Counted from the first letter of the stretch, positions 51,896 through 61,766 are shown. The stretch is 64,000 nucleotides of DNA from Rickettsiella massiliensis 20B (GCF_000257395.1 NZ_AJGC01000001.1:682001-746000); one strand, 5' to 3'. The notes: generated by a model from the sequence alone, not told the origin. Program-made: numbers and translations.

Positions 51896-52774
51896 CTATC
51901 CCTGATAGGCGGGTTCGGGGATACCCTGAACATTTTCCAACGACAAAGCAAATGTTTGACCAGAAAGTGGCGCATCTTCCAATACCGCACGACTCAACCC
52001 TAACGAAGCAGACGTGACATAGAGTGTTTTCAAATCGGGTCCACCAAAACAACAACTGGTCGGTCGTGGGACTGGCATCGATAAAACACTATCAATTTCG
52101 CCCGAGGGTTTGTAGCGTGTCATTCGCCAACCATCCCAATGACAATTCCATAAGTAACCGTCACGATCGACCGTCAGTCCATCCGGATAACCTTCTGAAG
52201 CCGCCACGCGCGCAAAAAGACGACAAGCACCGATTTGTCCGTGTAGGGGATCAAAATCGTACTGATAAATTGCACCTTGCGGCGAATCACAAATATAGAG
52301 TGTCCGGTTGTCTAAAGACCAGGCAAGACCATTACTCACCGTAAAACCGGATAATTTCTTTTGTACCGTCTGTTTTGCATCGAGACAATAAATTGAAGCA
52401 ATTGATGAGACTTCTTCTTGATCTTTTGTCCCGGCCCAAAAACGACCTTGACGATCACATTTTCCATCATTAAACATGACATCGCCATCCTGTGCTGTCA
52501 AAGGAGAGACGATATTCGTTATCTGGCCTGAGGACGTATTAATAAACACAAACCGATCACGCAGTGCCGCGACGAGCCCACCTTGTTCACGCCAAGCGAT
52601 GCACCCAATTTCGCTAGGCATTTTAAATTGTGTGACTTCATTTTTTTCTGGATCAAACCGGTACAACCGTGCGCTGACGATATCCACCCAATATAAACAC
52701 TGTTCCTGAGGATGCCAAAGCGGGCCCTCACCTAATTTCATAACCTGATTACAAGCAACTTTTATTTTCATCAT
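51896..52774 (-). CDS. SMP-30/gluconolactonase family protein
   Basis: Six-bladed beta-propeller lactonase that opens aldonolactones. LGEGPLWHPQEQCLYWVDI is the SMP-30 signature with the metal Glu. FNDGKCDRQGRFWAGT holds the second metal Asn site, and SNGLAWSLDNRTLYICDS and YPDGLTVDRDGYLWNCHW hold the others. 292 residues, intact. It starts 2 bases after the galM stop, so translation is probably coupled. Fits as the lactone-opening step between the dehydrogenase and dehydratase. Confidence 0.9.
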   Translation of the reverse strand: MMKIKVACNQVMKLGEGPLWHPQEQCLYWVDIVSARLYRFDPEKNEVTQFKMPSEIGCIAWREQGGLVAALRDRFVFINTSSGQITNIVSPLTAQDGDVMFNDGKCDRQGRFWAGTKDQEEVSSIASIYCLDAKQTVQKKLSGFTVSNGLAWSLDNRTLYICDSPQGAIYQYDFDPLHGQIGACRLFARVAASEGYPDGLTVDRDGYLWNCHWDGWRMTRYKPSGEIDSVLSMPVPRPTSCCFGGPDLKTLYVTSASLGLSRAVLEDAPLSGQTFALSLENVQGIPEPAYQG

Positions 52775-52775
52775 T

Positions 52776-53831
52776 TCACCAAATTAAACGGTATAATGTT
52801 TCATGAACGTATTGATTTTCGGGCAACAAAAACGGTGAGGGAAAATGCGCATAATGAACCGCTCCGGGTAAATTTTGAGTTTCCATACAAAAGGCACCGT
52901 AGCGTTGTGCGACGCGGCCTTCGCTCAGCAGTATATCCTGCTCTAAATTGTTTGTTGTATAAAATTGTAAGCCCGGTTGAGTTGTATAGACCTCCATGGC
53001 ACGACCACTGCGTGGATCTTTAATTTGAGCCGCTAAACGTGGTGGTGCACCTAACGTTTGATCCGGAAGGACAAAACAAAGATCATAACCCTGCAAAGGT
53101 GTTTCGACTAAACGTTCTTGAAGAGAATGCGGCTGTCTAAAATCAAAAGGCGTCTCAGTCACTTCCGCCAGTTGTCCGGTCGGTAATAACTCAGCATCGG
53201 TGACCACGTATTGATCCGCAAAAACCTGTAAAATATGATCAAATACAGGACCAGACCCCGCTCCAGCTAAATTCCAATAAGTATGATTCGTTAAGTCGAT
53301 CGGTGTTGGCTGATCCGTTGTCGCTTCAAAACGGATTTTTAGTTCATTATGAATACTCAAACTGTAACTGACTTTTACTTTGAGATTTCCAGGATAACCT
53401 TGATCCCCATCGGGACTAAAATGAGTTAATTCAACCTTCGCGGTTTCGTTTTGCATCACTACTTCGGCTTGCCATAACGCTTTATCAAACCCACGACATC
53501 CACCATGTAAATGATGTGGCCCTAAATTCTGACTTAATGGAAACCAGCGATTGGCATAATAAAAACGTGCCTGTGCGATTCGGTTGGCTACTCGACCAAT
53601 CGTTGCCCCAAAGTAGGCATCGTGCGCAAGATACGCTTCAAGGTGATCAAAACCAAAGGTCAATTCATTCGCTATCCCCTTCGCATCGGGCACTTTGACA
53701 GAGGTTAACGTCGCTCCATAATTTAAAATACTGACCGCTAAGCCGCTCGAGTTACGTAAGGTATATAACGTCACCCGTTGTCCATCTGACAACGTTCCCC
53801 AAACACGCGGTTGACAAAACACTTCAGGCAT
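52776..53831 (-). CDS. galM: Aldose 1-epimerase (galactose mutarotase)
   Basis: Interconverts alpha and beta anomers of aldohexoses. Signatures: GATIGRVANRIAQARF, GPHHLHGGCRGFDKALW (substrate His), NHTYWNLAG (catalytic His), TPFDFRQP, and near the end FCMETQNLPGAVHY (catalytic Glu). 351 residues, intact. I choose ATG 53831; an upstream alternative start lies deep in kdgK. It overlaps the end of kdgK by 8 bases. An epimerase in this locus argues that the imported substrate is an aldose and not a uronate. Confidence 0.9.
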   Translation of the reverse strand: MPEVFCQPRVWGTLSDGQRVTLYTLRNSSGLAVSILNYGATLTSVKVPDAKGIANELTFGFDHLEAYLAHDAYFGATIGRVANRIAQARFYYANRWFPLSQNLGPHHLHGGCRGFDKALWQAEVVMQNETAKVELTHFSPDGDQGYPGNLKVKVSYSLSIHNELKIRFEATTDQPTPIDLTNHTYWNLAGAGSGPVFDHILQVFADQYVVTDAELLPTGQLAEVTETPFDFRQPHSLQERLVETPLQGYDLCFVLPDQTLGAPPRLAAQIKDPRSGRAMEVYTTQPGLQFYTTNNLEQDILLSEGRVAQRYGAFCMETQNLPGAVHYAHFPSPFLLPENQYVHETLYRLIW

Positions 53832-54758
53832 AACCTTTTGCCGAGAGCGGGATAATCGCACCCGGATACCTAATCACGGTCGCCGCTAACTGGTGGCCAC
53901 AGCGTGCAGCATTGACAGGATCGACCCCTCGTAACCGAGCGGCAAGATACGCGGCGTTAAAGGAATCTCCGGCACCGGTTGTATCGATCACTTCAAGGGC
54001 TAAACAAGCAGGAACAATAGACCGGTCTTCCATTGTAGCAACGAGTGCAGATTCGGCTCCACATTTAACACACACCTCAGTTATTCCTTTTTCGAATAAT
54101 CGTTGGATACACGCTTGCGGATTCACATCAGAAAAAAGACGTTGCTCATCGTTGAACGTAGGAAAAGCGATATCAACATACGTTAATGTTTTGTTGATCA
54201 CTGCGCGCGCGGTTTTCTCATTAGGCCAAAGTGCCGCACGATAATTGGTATCAAATACAATTTGAATTTGCTTTTTTTGGCTAAAGTTAATAAATTCCAC
54301 AAGCGTTCGCGACTCATTTCATCTAAGATAGCTAACGTAATACCGGATAAATAAAGATAATCTCTCGTCAATAATGCCTGAATCAACGCCTCGTCTGTCG
54401 AAGATTTAAATAACTCTCGCGCCGCTGAGTTTTGTCGATAAAAATAAAAAGAGCGCTCGCCATTTGGATCGGTACGAATCAGATACAAACCAGGCAATTT
54501 ATTCGGTAACCGTATAATCAGTTCGGTATTAATGCCTTCATGGCGCCAATTCGTAAGCATTAAATCGCTATAGACATCCATGCCCAGTGCCGTCACATAA
54601 TCAATTGAAAAGCATTCTGAACTCAATAACCGTCGTAAGTAGGTGGCAAAATTGAGCGTGTCGCCAGCAAATGAAAGAGCTAATACAGCTTGGCTTTGGT
54701 GAGACAATTCAAGCATCGCCTCTCCGAGGACGGCGATTTTTTTAACGTGCGTATTCAA
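53824..54758 (-). CDS. kdgK: 2-keto-3-deoxygluconate kinase, PfkB family (one frameshift)
   Basis: Phosphorylates KDG to KDPG. The N-terminus has VLGEAMLELSHQ, AGDTLNFATYLRR, and DYVTALGMDVYSD. In the A-run near 54260 the frame shifts; the other frame continues FSQKKQIQIVFDTNYRAALW and ends with the PfkB signature DTTGAGDSFNAAYLAARL, where Asp is the catalytic base. Total about 311 residues, as expected. It heads the minus-strand sugar operon and faces eda across about 105 bases. Confidence 0.88.
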
Positions 54759-54864
54759 AAACAGTTACCTTCGCATCTTTAGCTAAAAAAGGATTTATGA
54801 ATGGTTTGCTTTGGAAAAGCGAAGAACGTATCATCGTCTTGTATGTAGAGGATCTAACCCCGTG

Positions 54865-55478
54865 ATGCATTTCGTTCAAACTTTCCGACAAAATCCAATC
54901 GTTCCTGTCATTGTAATTGATCAATCAAAACATGCAATTCCTTTGGCAAAAACACTTCTTGATGCCGGTTTCTCAACGATAGAAATTACGTTACGCACCC
55001 CATGTGCCTTAGAAGCGATTCACGCCATTCGTACGGCATTGCCAACGATGACAGTCGGTGCAGGAACTATTCTGACCACTGAGCAGCTTTCTTTAGCCAA
55101 AGCCGCTGGTGCGCAATTTGCAGTTAGCCCAGGATTACTGACATCGCTCGTGAAACAGGCCCATTTCCGGGTGTAATGACACTTTCAGAAATTTTGTCTG
55201 CTTATACACAAGGACTGCGTCACTTAAAATTTTTCCCCGCGGCACTTGCTGGAGGGATTCCCTTTCTTAAATCGGTGGCGGCTGTATTTCCAGAGGTACT
55301 TTTTTTTCCAACGGGCGGCATTCATCTAGAAAACTGTACCGAGTACTTAAAACTTGCTTCGGTGCTTTGTATCGGCGGTACCTGGATCACGCCACGCACA
55401 CTTCTTGTACAAGAAGATTTTCAAGCGATTCGGCGTTTAGCCGAACAAGCACAACAATTAGCCCGTACAGTACGTTGA
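54865..55478 (+). CDS. eda: KDPG/KHG aldolase (one frameshift)
   Basis: Splits KDPG to pyruvate and glyceraldehyde-3-phosphate. IVPVIVIDQSKHAIPLAKTL and STIEITLRTPCALEAI (catalytic Glu) are Eda-like. GAGTILT and FAVSPGL follow. At KQAHF (near 55165) the frame shifts, continuing PGVMTLSEILSAYTQG and the Schiff-base Lys in LKFFPAALAGG, then FFPTGGIHLEN and CIGGTWITP. About 205 residues. Divergent from kdgK; together they form the end of the pathway. Confidence 0.88.
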
Positions 55479-55624
55479 TTGGTCATGATGAAGACGAGCG
55501 TAAACCACTCCTGCGTGTGTTTAATTTCCTTAAAACTGATAAACCTAAAAAATAAGCGTTGGTTTACACATAAATAAAACTTATTTTTCCAGGAAAATAA
55601 ATTCTAGATCGTTACTAGATTCGG

Positions 55625-55630
55625 TACAAT
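55625..55630 (+). promoter_or_regulatory. Candidate -10 box of the CADD gene
   Basis: TACAAT 32 bases before the ATG, with an AGGAG ribosome site at 55651-55655. No convincing -35. Confidence 0.35.
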
Positions 55631-55661
55631 AGTCTCCGCTAAATCAATAAAGGAGAAAGCT

Positions 55662-56404
55662 ATGACAATCGAGCACACTCAAACTGCGACGCCAAATCAA
55701 AATGTACAAGAATATGCCATGCAGCAAATTGATAGACAACTTAATGATAAACATCTTTTAAAACATCCCCTCTATCAAGCTTGGTCTGCGGGAAAACTTT
55801 CTATAGAAGATCTACAAACCTATGCTTCAATATTATCATCATGTTGAAGCGTTTCCACGTTACTTGAGTGCCACGCACAGTAATTGTCTCTCCGCGGCAG
55901 CGCGTGAAGTGTTACTCGATAATTTAAATGATGAAGAAGGCAGCAATGGTCGTGAAAGTCATCCCGATTTATGGTTACAATTTGCAAAAGGGTTAGGATT
56001 GAGTGAAAAACGGTAAAAAAAGTAAACCTTTCCCAGAAACTCAAGCCTTGATTGATGATTTTCTGACTTTATCGCGCTCTTCGTATGAAGAAGGCCTGGG
56101 CGCTTTGTATGCCTATGAACGTCAAATTCCAAAAACAGCAGCCAGTAAAATTTTAGGGCTCAAAGAATTTTATGGCATTGACGATTCCGAGACGTTAAAA
56201 TTTTTCTTAGTTCATTTGGAAGCCGATGTCGCCCATGCACAAGCCACTCGTTTATTGTTTCAGGAGTTACCTCCCGAGAAAAGAGGATGCGCTGAACAGG
56301 CCGCAAAAAAAATAGCGCAATCTGTCTGGACAATGTTAAGTGGAATTCAATCGCAAACGATAGGCCCTTACTTCAATGATTGTTCATTAGCTATCGAAGA
56401 ATAA
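55662..56404 (+). CDS. CADD-type para-aminobenzoate synthase (TenA/PqqC fold), two frameshifts
   Basis: Homologue of Chlamydia CADD (CT610), a di-metal oxygenase-like enzyme that makes pABA for folate from its own tyrosine. Pieces: LLKHPLYQAWSAGKLSIED; then, one base out, QYYHHVEAFPRYLSATHSNC and LLDNLNDEEG with ESHPDLW; then, shifted again near 56010, ALYAYERQIPK and FFLVHLEADVAHA. The metal ligands of CADD (Glu in NDEE, His in SHPDLW, Glu in YERQ, His-x3-Asp-x2-His in HLEADVAH by alignment) are all present, as is the Tyr region (QYYHH). Combined about 245 residues. FolB is in the same window. Good alternative to pabABC, which I do not see here. Confidence 0.83.
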
Positions 56405-56436
56405 TTTATTTCCATTTTTTAATTGAAAAACTTGTT

Positions 56437-56471
56437 TTGCGTAGGAGTGCATGTCCTACGCAATCGTTTTT
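56437..56471. terminator. Rho-independent terminator between CADD and murA
   Basis: TTGCGTAGGA (56437-56446) pairs with TCCTACGCAA (56454-56463), followed by a T-run at 56466-56471 on the plus strand. It ends the CADD transcript and probably the convergent mla-murA transcript. Confidence 0.85.
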
Positions 56472-56483
56472 TATTATTATTCC

Positions 56484-57629
56484 TTATTCCGAAACCCGAC
56501 TAATTTTACCGCCCAATTGCGATATTTTTTCTTCAATACATTCATAACCACGATCGATATGATAAATACGATTCACAATCGTAACCCCTCGTGCGGCTAA
56601 CCCAGCTAATACCAAACTCGCCGAAGCACGTAGATCCGTTGCCATTACCTCAGCACCGGTTAAAGAATCGACACCGCGACAAATCGCCGTATTTCCCTGT
56701 AAAGCAATATCGGCGCCCATCCGGCGCATTTCTTGGACATGCATAAAACGATTTTCAAAAACATTTTCTTGAATAATTCCGGTACCCTCTGCAACAATAT
56801 TCAAAACCATCATTTGTGCTTGAACGGTAGTCACATCGACCGCTTTAGGTCTTTGGTGCCGCATATCTAATTCAATCCAGTGATCACCCAAGGTAATCTG
56901 CGCACCCGTCTGTCGCAATACCGTCAATACGGCTTCTAAATGCAACGCTTGCGCTTCTTTAACCCGCACAAAACCACGTGTACAAGCGGCTGCGATCAAA
57001 TACGTCGCCGCTTCAATTCGATCGGGTATAATTCGATAATAACCACCGGAAAGCTGCTCAACGCCATCAACAATAATGGTATCCGTACCCGCCTGACGCA
57101 CTTGAGCACCGATACTATTTAGAAAATTAGCTAAATCGATCACTTCCGGCTCACGCGCAGCATTTTTAATCACCGTAGTTCCCTTCGCCAAGGTCGCGGC
57201 CATCATAAGATTTTCGGTCCCCGTGACAGTTATTCGATCCAGTTCAATCGTTGCACCGTGCAAACGTCCCTTTGTTTTTGCATAACCATTTTCCACCTCG
57301 CCTGGCCACAACGCGCCAATAATGAGCCTAATACTAAAATCGAAGCACGCATTTTCCGAACCAAAAGCATAAGGTGCGTAAGAATCGATCAGATCACGCG
57401 CACTGACTTCTAAGCTCATTCGTTCACCGATAGTAAATTGCGCACCCATTCCACTGAGTAACTCCACCATCGTCGTGACATCTTGCAAATACGGGACATT
57501 AAATAAAGTAATGGACTCCTCAGAAAGCAAGCAAGCCGCTAAAATTGGTAGTGTCGCATTTTTTGCTCCGGAGATGCGTACTTCTCCACTTAACGGCTTA
57601 CCGCCATGAATAATTAGCTTATCAACCAT
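56484..57629 (-). CDS. murA: UDP-N-acetylglucosamine 1-carboxyvinyltransferase (catalytic loop missing)
   Basis: First committed step of peptidoglycan synthesis. [17 protein letters not shown] and [15 protein letters not shown] are MurA. After DSYAPY the text becomes [17 protein letters not shown]; the other frame here reads [21 protein letters not shown], the true MurA sequence. Then [15 protein letters not shown] resumes in the first frame. About 30 codons with the GGCAIG loop (catalytic Cys115 and Arg120 in E. coli) are absent, so the frame stays open (381 residues against about 420) but cannot be active as written. [12 protein letters not shown] and the rest to the end are normal. Confidence 0.9.
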   Translation of the reverse strand: MVDKLIIHGGKPLSGEVRISGAKNATLPILAACLLSEESITLFNVPYLQDVTTMVELLSGMGAQFTIGERMSLEVSARDLIDSYAPYAFGSENACFDFSIRLIIGALWPGEVENGYAKTKGRLHGATIELDRITVTGTENLMMAATLAKGTTVIKNAAREPEVIDLANFLNSIGAQVRQAGTDTIIVDGVEQLSGGYYRIIPDRIEAATYLIAAACTRGFVRVKEAQALHLEAVLTVLRQTGAQITLGDHWIELDMRHQRPKAVDVTTVQAQMMVLNIVAEGTGIIQENVFENRFMHVQEMRRMGADIALQGNTAICRGVDSLTGAEVMATDLRASASLVLAGLAARGVTIVNRIYHIDRGYECIEEKISQLGGKISRVSE

Positions 57630-57642
57630 TGAATTTTCTATC

Positions 57643-57979
57643 TCATTTTATGGGTATTACGGAGGTCAATCGGGTAAGCCGAATCATGGCTAACATTTGA
57701 TTGGGTATATTTATAAAGGAAACGGCTTTCGCTTGTTGCCGAAAAAAATGCGTCCAAACAAGCAATAACGCGACACCACTGCTATCACTTTGCGTGACTT
57801 CTCCTAAATCAAAGGTCAAAGATGTCATGTTTTTCAACAAATCCTCCGTTTTGCTGATAAAGCCTTGGTACCGTTTCCACGGTCAAAGCGCCGGAAAGAT
57901 AACCTACACCAGCACGTAAGGTTATCTCAGCCAAACAACGCGTTTGTGGCGACGTTTTGTTATCGTTCTTTATTGTCAT
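57643..57979 (-). CDS. mlaB: MlaB-type STAS domain protein (one frameshift)
   Basis: Cytoplasmic STAS subunit that regulates the MlaFE ABC transporter. From ATG 57979, [19 protein letters not shown] runs to a break near 57836. The other frame continues [19 protein letters not shown] with the STAS 'DSSG' motif, then LIVW-like helix and [12 protein letters not shown]. About 112 residues. ATG overlaps the mlaC stop as TAATG, indicating translational coupling. Confidence 0.83.
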
Positions 57980-58492
57980 TAACTACGCTGTCCGTTATGA
58001 ATGGCTAACTTACGAATTAAACCGTTTAAACCACCTTGTTGTAACTCCTGAACAAATTGTGCACGAAAACTCTCGACCATACTAATTCCATCTATTGACT
58101 TGGACAGCGCGCGCGTTCATAAAATCAGCACGTAAAGGAAAAAAAACAACGCGTTCATTATTATATTGGGCCAGGGCACTTGAGTAAGTTCGAACCAGTA
58201 ACGTCGTAAACTGCTGTATAAAAGCGCTTCTTTGATAAGGTGTCGCTTGCATCCACGCATCACGACCTAAGGCACGGCTCGACATATAAGCTAAATTAAC
58301 GTGCGGAAGTAATATTTGGTTTACAATCGAGTAAACGGCGCGCGGATTATTACGTAAAGTCGCTTGATTGCGTTGCAGCTGAGCAATTAAGTGATTCGAT
58401 GTAGATTATAATAATTCAACGGGTGAGTTCACCGCGCCGACAATTGTTATCCAAAAACAAAGCGAAAGCAAAGCGAACGCTAATTTTTTCAT
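57979..58492 (-). CDS. mlaC: Phospholipid-binding protein MlaC (two deletions)
   Basis: Periplasmic shuttle that moves phospholipids between outer membrane and MlaD. ATG 58492 starts a signal peptide (KKLAFALLSLCFWITIVGA). After VNSPVELL the frame breaks near 58410 and resumes with LIAQLQRNQATLRNNPRAV, LLPHVNLAYMSSRALG and FTTLLVRTYSSALAQY. A second break follows RAVQV; the text then jumps to GISMVESFRAQFVQELQQGG. About 38 codons, most of the central sheet of the lipid pocket, are missing. End KLAIHNGQRS at 57979-57981. Overlaps mlaD by 4 bases. Confidence 0.82.
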
Positions 58493-58959
58493 GATTTACC
58501 CCCTGAGCTTTTTAAATTAAAAATGAATTGGCCAATCAAATCCTCGAGAATTAGCGCTGGATGCGTATCTCGAATCACACTTTTATTTGTGAGGACTTGC
58601 AAGTCAAATCCAGGTTTCAAGCTAACATAACTTGCACCGAGCAATCCTTGCGTAAGAATACTGGCGGTCGTATCAACGGGCAGATCGCGCTGACTCCCAT
58701 CAATTTGCAAAGTGACCACCGCTTTGAACTGTTTATTATCTAAATGAATATCACTGACTTGACCGACCCGAACACCCGCCAACGTTACCGGTGATCGAAC
58801 TTTCAGTCCGCCGATGTTATCGAAAACCGCCGTAACCGTATAGTCATGACTAAAAAGCAGCGTATTACTTAATCCACTGACTTTCAATGCTAAAAAAAGC
58901 AATGCCACAAGACCCAAGACTATCCACACACCGACCCAAATTTCTAAACTTTTACGCAC
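58489..58959 (-). CDS. mlaD: MlaD, MCE-domain periplasmic subunit
   Basis: Anchored by one N-terminal helix (WVGVWIVLGLVALLFLAL), with a periplasmic MCE domain: FDNIGGLKVRSPVTLAGVRV and TTASILTQGLLGASYVSLKPG. Homohexamer forming the lipid channel on MlaFE. 156 residues, intact. The start is GTG at 58959, directly after the restored mlaE stop (TAA-GTG). Confidence 0.92.
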   Translation of the reverse strand: MRKSLEIWVGVWIVLGLVALLFLALKVSGLSNTLLFSHDYTVTAVFDNIGGLKVRSPVTLAGVRVGQVSDIHLDNKQFKAVVTLQIDGSQRDLPVDTTASILTQGLLGASYVSLKPGFDLQVLTNKSVIRDTHPALILEDLIGQFIFNLKSSGGKS

Positions 58960-59750
58960 TTACCATTCCCCCATCATCACAGCCGTCAAAATAAAATCAA
59001 ACGCAAGGATGGCTAACGAAGCATAAACAACGGTTCGCGTTGTCGCACGTCCAATCCCCTCTGCGGTAGGGAGCGTATCATACCCTTGAAAACGGCAATC
59101 CAACTAATGAGCCCACCAAAGACAAAGGCTTTGATCAAGCCATTGACGACATCTTCATAAAAATTAACGGAACTTTGCATTGCACTCCAGAAAATACCAC
59201 TGTCTAATCCTAACCAGCTGACTCCGACTAAATAACCACCTAGAATGGCCAAAGCGCTAAAAATCATCGCTAAAGAAGGCATCGCTAGCACCCCTGCCCA
59301 AAACCGTGGCGCGATAACGTAGCGGACTGGATTCACGCCCATCATTTCCATACTCGAAAGTTGTTCTGTCGATTTCATCAGACCAATTTCGGCGGTTAAA
59401 GCCGAGCCAGCACGACCTGCAAACAATAAAGCCGTCACAACCGGGCCTAATTCACGGACAACACTCAATGCCACTAATTGTCCTAATTGTTGACTCGCTC
59501 CAAATTGATCGAGGGTATGGTAGCCTTGTAAACCAATTACCATCCCAATAAACAGTCCAGATAAAAGAATAATCGGTAAAGAAAGAACAGCGACAAAATA
59601 AAGCTGTTCAATTAAGCGTCGAAACCCTTTTTTAAAGGAAGGCTTATAGAAAAGAATTTGTGCTAAAAACAAGCCCGCACGCCCCAATTCTGCGAGCAAA
59701 ATAAGACCCAATTTTCCTAATAGACTAAATTTATCGGCTAACCACGTCAT
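58960..59750 (-). CDS. mlaE: MlaE permease (one homopolymer frameshift near the end)
   Basis: Inner-membrane permease of the Mla ABC system. [40 protein letters not shown] and [19 protein letters not shown] are diagnostic. Near 59080 one G is missing from a G-run; restored, the end reads [20 protein letters not shown] and [16 protein letters not shown], stopping at 58960-58962 just before mlaD. As written it stops at 59013 with a spurious tail. Confidence 0.9.
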
Positions 59751-59752
59751 AA

Positions 59753-60544
59753 TTAATTAAATAAATCTTCTTCGTAAGCAGGTGCCGGGTAGTGGAAAGG
59801 AACCACCCCATCAGGCAAGCCCTTTAAAAACTGTTGGACTTGCGAATCGTTACATGTTTGTAATGCTTCAGGAATCCCCTGTGCAATCACATTTCCCCCG
59901 GCGATAAGGTAAACATAGTCCGCAATTCGCATAACTTCCTCTACATCATGCGAAACCAAAATAGTGGTCATAGAAAGTACATCTTTCAGATCCTGAATCA
60001 ATTTTAGAATGACACCCAAGGCTATCGGGTCTAAACCTGTAAACGGTTCATCATACATAATTAACTCAGGATCCAGAGCAATCGCTCTCGCTAAAGCAAC
60101 ACGGCGGGCCATCCCCCCTGACAACTGCCCAGGCATGAGCCGCACTGCACCCCGTAACCCCACTAACTCCAGTTTCATTAATACCATATCACGGATAATC
60201 GGCTCGGGGAGCGTCGTCAGTTCACGTAATGGGAAAGCGATATTGTCAAAAACGGTCAAATTGGTAAACAATCCCCCGCTTTGAAACAAAATCCCTATTC
60301 TCCGACGCAATCGATACAACTGTGTAGAGTTTAGACGGTTTACTTCCTGACCGGCGACACGAATTTGACCGCATGTCGGTTTAAGCTGGCCACCAATCAA
60401 CCGCAATAAGGTTGTCTTCCCACTGCCACTTGGCCCCATGATCGCCGTAATCTTGCCACGGGCAACCTGTAAATTAAGATTCGAAAAAATCGTCTGTTCT
60501 TTGCGATCGAAGGATAAATTTTCGATACTCACGCAATGGGTCAA
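59753..60544 (-). CDS. mlaF: MlaF ATP-binding protein
   Basis: ABC ATPase powering Mla phospholipid transport. Walker [10 protein letters not shown] at residues 37-45, signature [16 protein letters not shown], Walker [14 protein letters not shown], switch His in LVSHDVEEV. 263 residues, intact. First gene of mlaFEDCB-murA and immediately after dsbA with no gap (stop/start adjacent at 60544/60545). Confidence 0.94.
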   Translation of the reverse strand: MTHCVSIENLSFDRKEQTIFSNLNLQVARGKITAIMGPSGSGKTTLLRLIGGQLKPTCGQIRVAGQEVNRLNSTQLYRLRRRIGILFQSGGLFTNLTVFDNIAFPLRELTTLPEPIIRDMVLMKLELVGLRGAVRLMPGQLSGGMARRVALARAIALDPELIMYDEPFTGLDPIALGVILKLIQDLKDVLSMTTILVSHDVEEVMRIADYVYLIAGGNVIAQGIPEALQTCNDSQVQQFLKGLPDGVVPFHYPAPAYEEDLFN

Positions 60545-61230
60545 TTAATTTTCTCCTTTTCGAACCTTCTCAATCAGATAATCCACAACCTGCAGAAAAC
60601 GTTTTTGATCACCATTGACCAAACTCGGATCGACTTTAAAGCGATTATCAATCACCAAGGTAGGTGCTGCATCAATTTTATCTTTGTCCATCAGTGTATC
60701 ACTGCGTAATAACTGGGCATCGATTCCAGGAGAAAAAACTAGCGATACTTTCATAATCACTCGGCTTAACGCCCTGTTCAATAAAAAAGTCTTTCTGTTG
60801 TTGGGGGTCCGATAAATCTCTCTTCTCTTCATGAATAGCTTTGAATAACTGCGGCGTCAATTTTTTTTCCACACCAAGCATTTTCGCTATGTAAAAGGCA
60901 CGTGCTAAACTTCGCCAACTTTCATTAAAAATGATAGGAATGCGTTCAAATTGAACATAGACGGGTTTATTGGCTAACCACTTTTCTAAACTTGGTTCAA
61001 AATGATAGCAAGCCGGACAAGCATAATTAAAAAAATTCTTTGACATTGACCACCGATTTAGGACCAAACTCTGGAACAATCGAAGAATCGCTAATCATCT
61101 GATAATCTTTCCCTACCACAAATTGATCGGACGATTGCGCTGGGGGTGCTTGATGGACTTTCCCACAAGCAACCAATGTCGTCAAAACTAAAATCCATCC
61201 CAGGACACGCATTAGTTGATACATACCCAT
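60545..61230 (-). CDS. dsbA: DsbA-family thiol:disulfide oxidoreductase, lipoprotein-type (two homopolymer frameshifts)
   Basis: Periplasmic disulfide-bond enzyme. The N-terminus has a signal with lipobox-like LVAC (VLGWILVLTTLVACGK). At VNVKEFF an extra T in a 7-T run (61027-61033) breaks the frame; restored it gives NYACPACYHFEPSLEKWL with the active site CPAC. A second T-run near 60745 breaks SIASFF; restored it reads SPGIDAQLLRSDTLMDKDKI then AAPTLVIDNRFKVDPSL (cis-Pro loop) and a normal end. About 226 residues. CPAC rather than CPHC, and the probable lipid anchor, differ from E. coli DsbA. Adjacent to mlaF. Confidence 0.84.
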
Positions 61231-61469
61231 CCCCTAAGTTAACAAAACTACCGTTAAAATTGGCCAAGCATAGCACAGACCACCCAAAAAAGTTATATCG
61301 CCTCGCCTCTTTATACGCTGACTTTCTTTTTCATCGTCATGGCTGTTCATCAAAAAATCTTCAAGATTAAGATCCAACATCGGACCGCGCGGCCCGATCA
61401 ACACTCACTCAAGCGAAAAAAATCTCTCCACTTATATCAACGTGAGTAAATTAAGTGGCGTCCTTGAGC
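61231..61469. other. Intergenic region between dsbA and the small basic protein
   Basis: About 240 bases without a supported gene. Confidence 0.3.
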
Positions 61470-61766
61470 CTAATAACGATGACGTCGCAGCGTTACATGA
61501 ATCGCTTGCTGGAAGGAAGATAGAAATAGAAAACGTTTAAATTGAATTTGCGTTTTTAAAAAGAATAAAGAATTTTTTAATTCAGTAAGCGTCGGTTGTG
61601 AAGCTTGATTTTTTGGGACACTCACAAGAACCGGTTTAAATGATTTGGGTGCATGCAGTGAATAGCACTTATCTCTCTTGACATACATCAATTTTATTTT
61701 GATTTGCGGACAGCTCGGAAATGGAATGATATTTCCTTGTTGAAACTGTGAATTGATTTTATCCAT
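61470..61766 (-). CDS. Small basic protein of unknown function
   Basis: 98 residues, with a good AGGAG ribosome site before ATG 61766. It is rich in Lys, Phe and Ser (PFPSCPQIKIKLMYVKRD, FFLKTQIQFKRFLFLSSF) and ends TLRRHRY. No membrane helix or known motif is seen. Undamaged. May be lineage-specific. Confidence 0.45.
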   Translation of the reverse strand: MDKINSQFQQGNIIPFPSCPQIKIKLMYVKRDKCYSLHAPKSFKPVLVSVPKNQASQPTLTELKNSLFFLKTQIQFKRFLFLSSFQQAIHVTLRRHRY

